Assembly: GCA_022749755.1 (NCBI GenBank)
Contig: CM040440.1
Span: 1-64,000, forward strand
Length of the DNA: 64,000 nt
Reading direction: 5' to 3'
DNA from: Azadirachta indica
Taxonomy: Eukaryota > Streptophyta > Magnoliopsida > Sapindales > Meliaceae
In this document: positions 61,036 through 64,000 of the stretch, piece by piece
How the letters are laid out: each line of letters begins with the position of its first letter
How positions within the stretch are numbered: the stretch's first letter is position 1
Notes under the pieces: model-generated
The model's database searches: none
Told to the model about the DNA's origin: nothing
Seen by the model: the letters and a program-made list of their open reading frames with translations, nothing else
Translations under genes and position numbers: made by a program

Positions 61036-62517
61036 AAATTTCATAAACATTCATCAAAATTTTAAACATATTCCACTCTACTTTTCAGTTTTAAAATTAA
61101 AATCCACCAAATGCATATAAATACCTACTTGAATACTATATGTCAATCTCTAAACTTCCACTAATATTTTTTCTTCCTCCAAATCTCTCGCTAATATCAA
61201 TTTAAGAATAATAAAGAATAATCCAAAATTAATTATCTAACAAAATATAATATTCACGCATATAAATATTCTAACCCAATAAAATTTTAAAAGTAAATTA
61301 TATAATATAATTTACTAAAATGTAAAACTAATATAACAAAAATATAAATTCTAACTTGATTTTCTCTTCCTTTACTTCTCCTCTCTCTTCTTTCCTCTCC
61401 ATCATCTTCTTCTTCTCCTCCTCTCTTTTCTTTATTTCTCTTCTTCTTCTTTTTTGTTTCTTCCTTTTTCTTTCTTTCTCTTTCCATTTTCCTTTTTTGT
61501 TTCTTGCTTCTAACTTATAAAAGCAAAGATTATACATATGTGTGTGTGTCCCCCCATGGCCATAACCAATTAATCTAAGTAATTTTTTTTCCCTTTTTTT
61601 CAGCTTTACACTTGGCAACATTTTTCCTTCATAAGCCAATCTTAATCCAAAATCAATTATTCTTCTTTTCTCTTCCACGTAGCAAACCCAAAAGCCAACC
61701 AAAAGCCAAATTGAATTTGGCTTCCTAATATCAATTTAATTCCTTGAGTTTTTCTCTTTTCACCTTTCACTCACGATAAAATTCATATTATCAAATAATT
61801 TTATTCTTTTAAAAATATAAACTTATTCATCCTAATCAAATAATCTCTCCGAAAATATATATATTCATCTTATAAATTCTCAACTTTTGTATTCTCATAT
61901 AATATAACAAAAAAATATATATGCATAACTATACATTCTCAATAATACTAAAATCTGGGGTATTCCAATACCCGTCAACAAACATTATCTTTTGTCCACA
62001 AGCATATTCAGGATCCACAGGTCTAGTTTCTGATTCTGCTTTTTCACTAATGCCACTAGTCAGTGCACGGCATGTTCTATTCTTAAGAAAAAAGCACCGA
62101 ATTCAAACCTAACCTGAATTATAACGAACTAGCCAACTCCCTAGGTAATTTGTAAACCAATTTGATGCTTCAGCTCCCTCATCCTATGCAGACACAGAGC
62201 ACTCCCATACAGAAACACCATCTGCTATATTACATGGTTTGCACAGTGAAATCTTAAGCTCATTCATTACTGGAGCTCTTATTACTGCGAAAGAAAGTGT
62301 CAAACCACATTTAGAAATCAAATAAAACAATAAGCAAAATACACCAGTGCTATCTGAGAAAAGATTTACCCATATTTGCTCCCACTAGGTTGCCATCCCT
62401 CTAAACATGCCTCTTTTTGGCAGCTCAATCTCAACCACAGCAAGCTTAGCACGACTCTTTGAGCATATGCCCTCCCTTTGTAATTAACAATCAACCACTG
62501 CCTATCCCTCCAAAATC

Positions 62518-63207
62518 CTGTATAAATCCAGAAAGCATGAAAAACAATGCAAATTAAGTTTGCATTCAAAATTAAAACCACTAAGCACAACTCTCAAACT
62601 GTTTCAGACCAAATTATCTCAAAGCGCAAAATTAATTCAAGTAATCTAATTTGACAACTAGTATTTTCAGTTTTGCTAGACCATATTTTCAAAGGATATT
62701 ATGCCCGAATACATGGCAACTACATCATGTTTCAAAATTACTTCATAACTACAACAGCTATTAAAAACTCATTCTACAACTACCTTCCCTCAGCTCCATT
62801 AAAAAACTTATGATGGCATAAGAGCATGGACTCAACCCAATGACAACAACTCAATCATTCAGCTAAATCTTGACAAAATAAAAGCTAAAATTGACTCCAT
62901 CGCCAACATAACTCAAAATATATCCTCTGGCTGATCAAGAACAGAAGCCTAATTAAAACTTCATTCAGAAAACACAATTAAAACAATTAAAGGAGTTCAT
63001 TCACTAAACTGGGTGAAGAAATACACATGACCATTCAAAAGTTGATATCAAAAAACTTGTATCAACATTCATTCAAGAAATTGACAAAACAAACCCATAG
63101 AACTCATTATTTATATAGAGAATTCACTATAAAATCATCTGGGTCAGCATGGCTGAAGAATTAGAACAACAAGAAATGAAAGAGAAAGAGGAAATAAAAT
63201 AAAAATC
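62518..63207. other. Spacer upstream of the MOSC pseudogene
   Basis: About 690 bp with no recognisable gene. The missing first MOSC exon would be expected here on the minus strand, but I cannot find the conserved start of the MOSC N-terminal barrel. It is either deleted or too decayed. Confidence 0.5.
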
Positions 63208-64000
63208 TAAACATCCATTAAAGCAAAGTACAAGTGTAGTAAATCTCAGTTTGGTTTCACAAGCATATCCTATGTATCCTATGGAGCAACAATTTACCTT
63301 TCAGATATCTTATTTTATTTCAAGATCTAGTGTTTTTCAGATCATTTCAAACATTTTCCATTAGTTGTTTGTCTTCATGAATTGGACAAAGTGTATTTTC
63401 TTGCCTCCTTTAAAAAACAAAACATCTAGTATCATCTATCATCCTAATGGACCAATTTGTTCATTATAAAGATAGCCACAAAATTCTACATGTATGTATT
63501 TGCGAAATATGGTTAAGGGAAAAAGAAATAAGAAAAGCAAACAACAAACAAAAACACAAGAACAAACTAATACCCAAATAGAATGCATATATGCAGCAAA
63601 TAACACATTGATATACCTTGTTTTGGAGTATTGTCATCCTCCTCCAACACCTAGTGTCTAAGTATTGGGTATGGCAATTTTTGTTTCATTTACAATCGTT
63701 ATACCGTTTGCAAAGTCTGCCGTTATAATGAAAGTGAACCACAAGCCACCAAAAGTATTAGTGTTAATGAGCTTTACAAGAATATCAAAAAGGACTGTCA
63801 CCTGAAATATGTTTCCTCCCTCAAAGATAATTTTGTGGCATAAAACAAATCTAAGCAATTACAGTTTCAGCGATTTGAGGAAAGAACATATGACCAAAAA
63901 ATCAAGGACAAAGAGGTCAAGAATGAAGTAGAAAGAGACAGCATACTGAAGAATCAGTCATACAAGTTGCTCCAACACTTGTCAATGGCTGCTTGAATCC
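63208..64000. repeat. Segmental duplication, copy B (runs off the window)
   Basis: Matches 57240-58125 in the same orientation up to the last base of the window. In copy A the matching point lies about 90 bp before the stop codon of the MOSC pseudogene, so the duplication probably extends beyond the right edge. Confidence 0.9.

Larger units (their letters stand above)
59223..61967 (-). mobile_element. LTR-retroelement derivative with inverted LTR ends
   Basis: A 2745 bp insertion in an exon of the MOSC pseudogene, flanked by AAACC (59218-59222) and ATACC (61968-61972), a 5 bp duplication with one mismatch. Both termini are the same LTR start in opposite orientation: TGTAATACTCCAAAT on the left and, reading inward, TGGAATACCCCAGAT on the right. 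The minus-strand LTR is 59972-61967 (1996 bp, TG...CA) and directly abuts a primer-binding site at 59960-59971. About 300 bp of internal sequence follows, then the inverted ~440 bp LTR start. No coding sequence remains. Confidence 0.85.
59972..61967 (-). repeat. Long LTR (1996 bp), minus orientation
   Basis: Begins TGGAATACC at 61967 and ends ACAAACA at 59972, immediately followed by the primer-binding site. It contains three kinds of short internal tandem repeats (60528-60650, 60787-60858, 60915-61035) and a pyrimidine-rich plus-strand tract (61360-61500). Long non-coding LTRs of this kind are usual in plants. Confidence 0.7.
58203..62517 (-). pseudogene. MOSC-domain (MARC-like) pseudogene, split by an insertion
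   Basis: Minus-strand exons in order, by splice borders and family match: 62370-62517 (DRQWLIVNYKGRAYAQRV, LEGWQPSGSKY), 62114-62284 (CNIADGVSVWE, WFTNYLGSWLVRYN), 61968-62055 joined to 59197-59222 (SETRPVDPEYACGQKIMF), 59041-59105 (LDALIKLLKEPVPVNRFRP), 58717-58819 (ILVDGCEPFSDDLWTEVQ, GVMLCPRCK), 58481-58591 (VPTIHQDTRIAGPEP, RSDKVLCPNKK) and 58203-58359 (IYFGQNPVCKDNL, GKVVKVGNPIFVLRK). This is the N-terminal beta-barrel plus MOSC domain of mitochondrial amidoxime-reducing component-like molybdenum proteins. Defects: paired indels in the first listed exon, a TAG after SVSA, Gln-to-TAG at the end of the split exon, frameshifts in the last two, and a 2.7 kb insertion. The first exon was not found. 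Confidence 0.9.

Noticed and set aside
61328..61702. A Lys/Glu-rich 124-codon minus-strand frame
   Set aside because: It is the translation of the purine strand of a CT-rich tract inside an LTR; low-complexity sequence avoids stops.
1..64000. tRNA and other structured RNA genes
   Set aside because: I saw no tRNA-like clover-leaf with conserved A and B box motifs, and no snRNA or miRNA precursor I could support by eye.

Overview
The window is nuclear DNA of a flowering plant, most likely a eudicot. It is AT-rich, its genes and pseudogenes have introns with plant-type splice sites, and it carries a Ty3/gypsy retroelement, a hAT transposon and one intact plant cationic amino acid transporter gene. 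I cannot name the species.

Positions 1-44688 are a head-to-tail tandem array of one unit of about 18.95 kb. Unit 1 is 1-18964, unit 2 is 18965-37902, and unit 3 is 37903-44688, where it stops at a 100-N assembly gap. The phase of the unit is arbitrary, because a chaperonin pseudogene runs across each junction, so the array probably continues past the left edge. Where I compared them by eye the units differ almost only by short indels, mostly in homopolymers. That looks like a recent duplication read through unpolished long reads. I see no intact conventional gene in the unit. It is a mosaic of gene and transposon remnants: a diverged group I chaperonin (HSP60-like) pseudogene on the minus strand; a second, shorter chaperonin fragment on the plus strand; two pieces of a gag-like protein of a gypsy-type element; a YqgF/RuvX-like RNase H-fold fragment; a Ser/Pro-rich multi-exon remnant; and about 2.9 kb of very AT-rich DNA. 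Two ~195 bp inverted arms bracket an 8.9 kb block holding most of these fragments.

Positions 44789 to about 53060 are a minus-strand Ty3/gypsy retroelement remnant with gag and protease remnants, a degenerate primer-binding site and the end of integrase. Its reverse transcriptase, RNase H and integrase core are gone. A 3.78 kb hAT element (45575-49357) with a decayed transposase sits at the deletion scar, flanked by near-identical 8 bp target duplications.

Positions 55045-56817 hold the one clearly functional gene, an intronless CAT8-like amino acid transporter of 590 residues.

Positions 57240-64000 hold a decayed MOSC-domain (MARC-like) gene on the minus strand, with exons between 58203 and 62517. 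A 2745 bp retroelement derivative with inverted LTR ends interrupts one exon; removing it with one 5 bp target duplication restores the reading frame exactly. DNA downstream of this pseudogene is duplicated at 63208-64000, which suggests a second MOSC copy just past the right edge.
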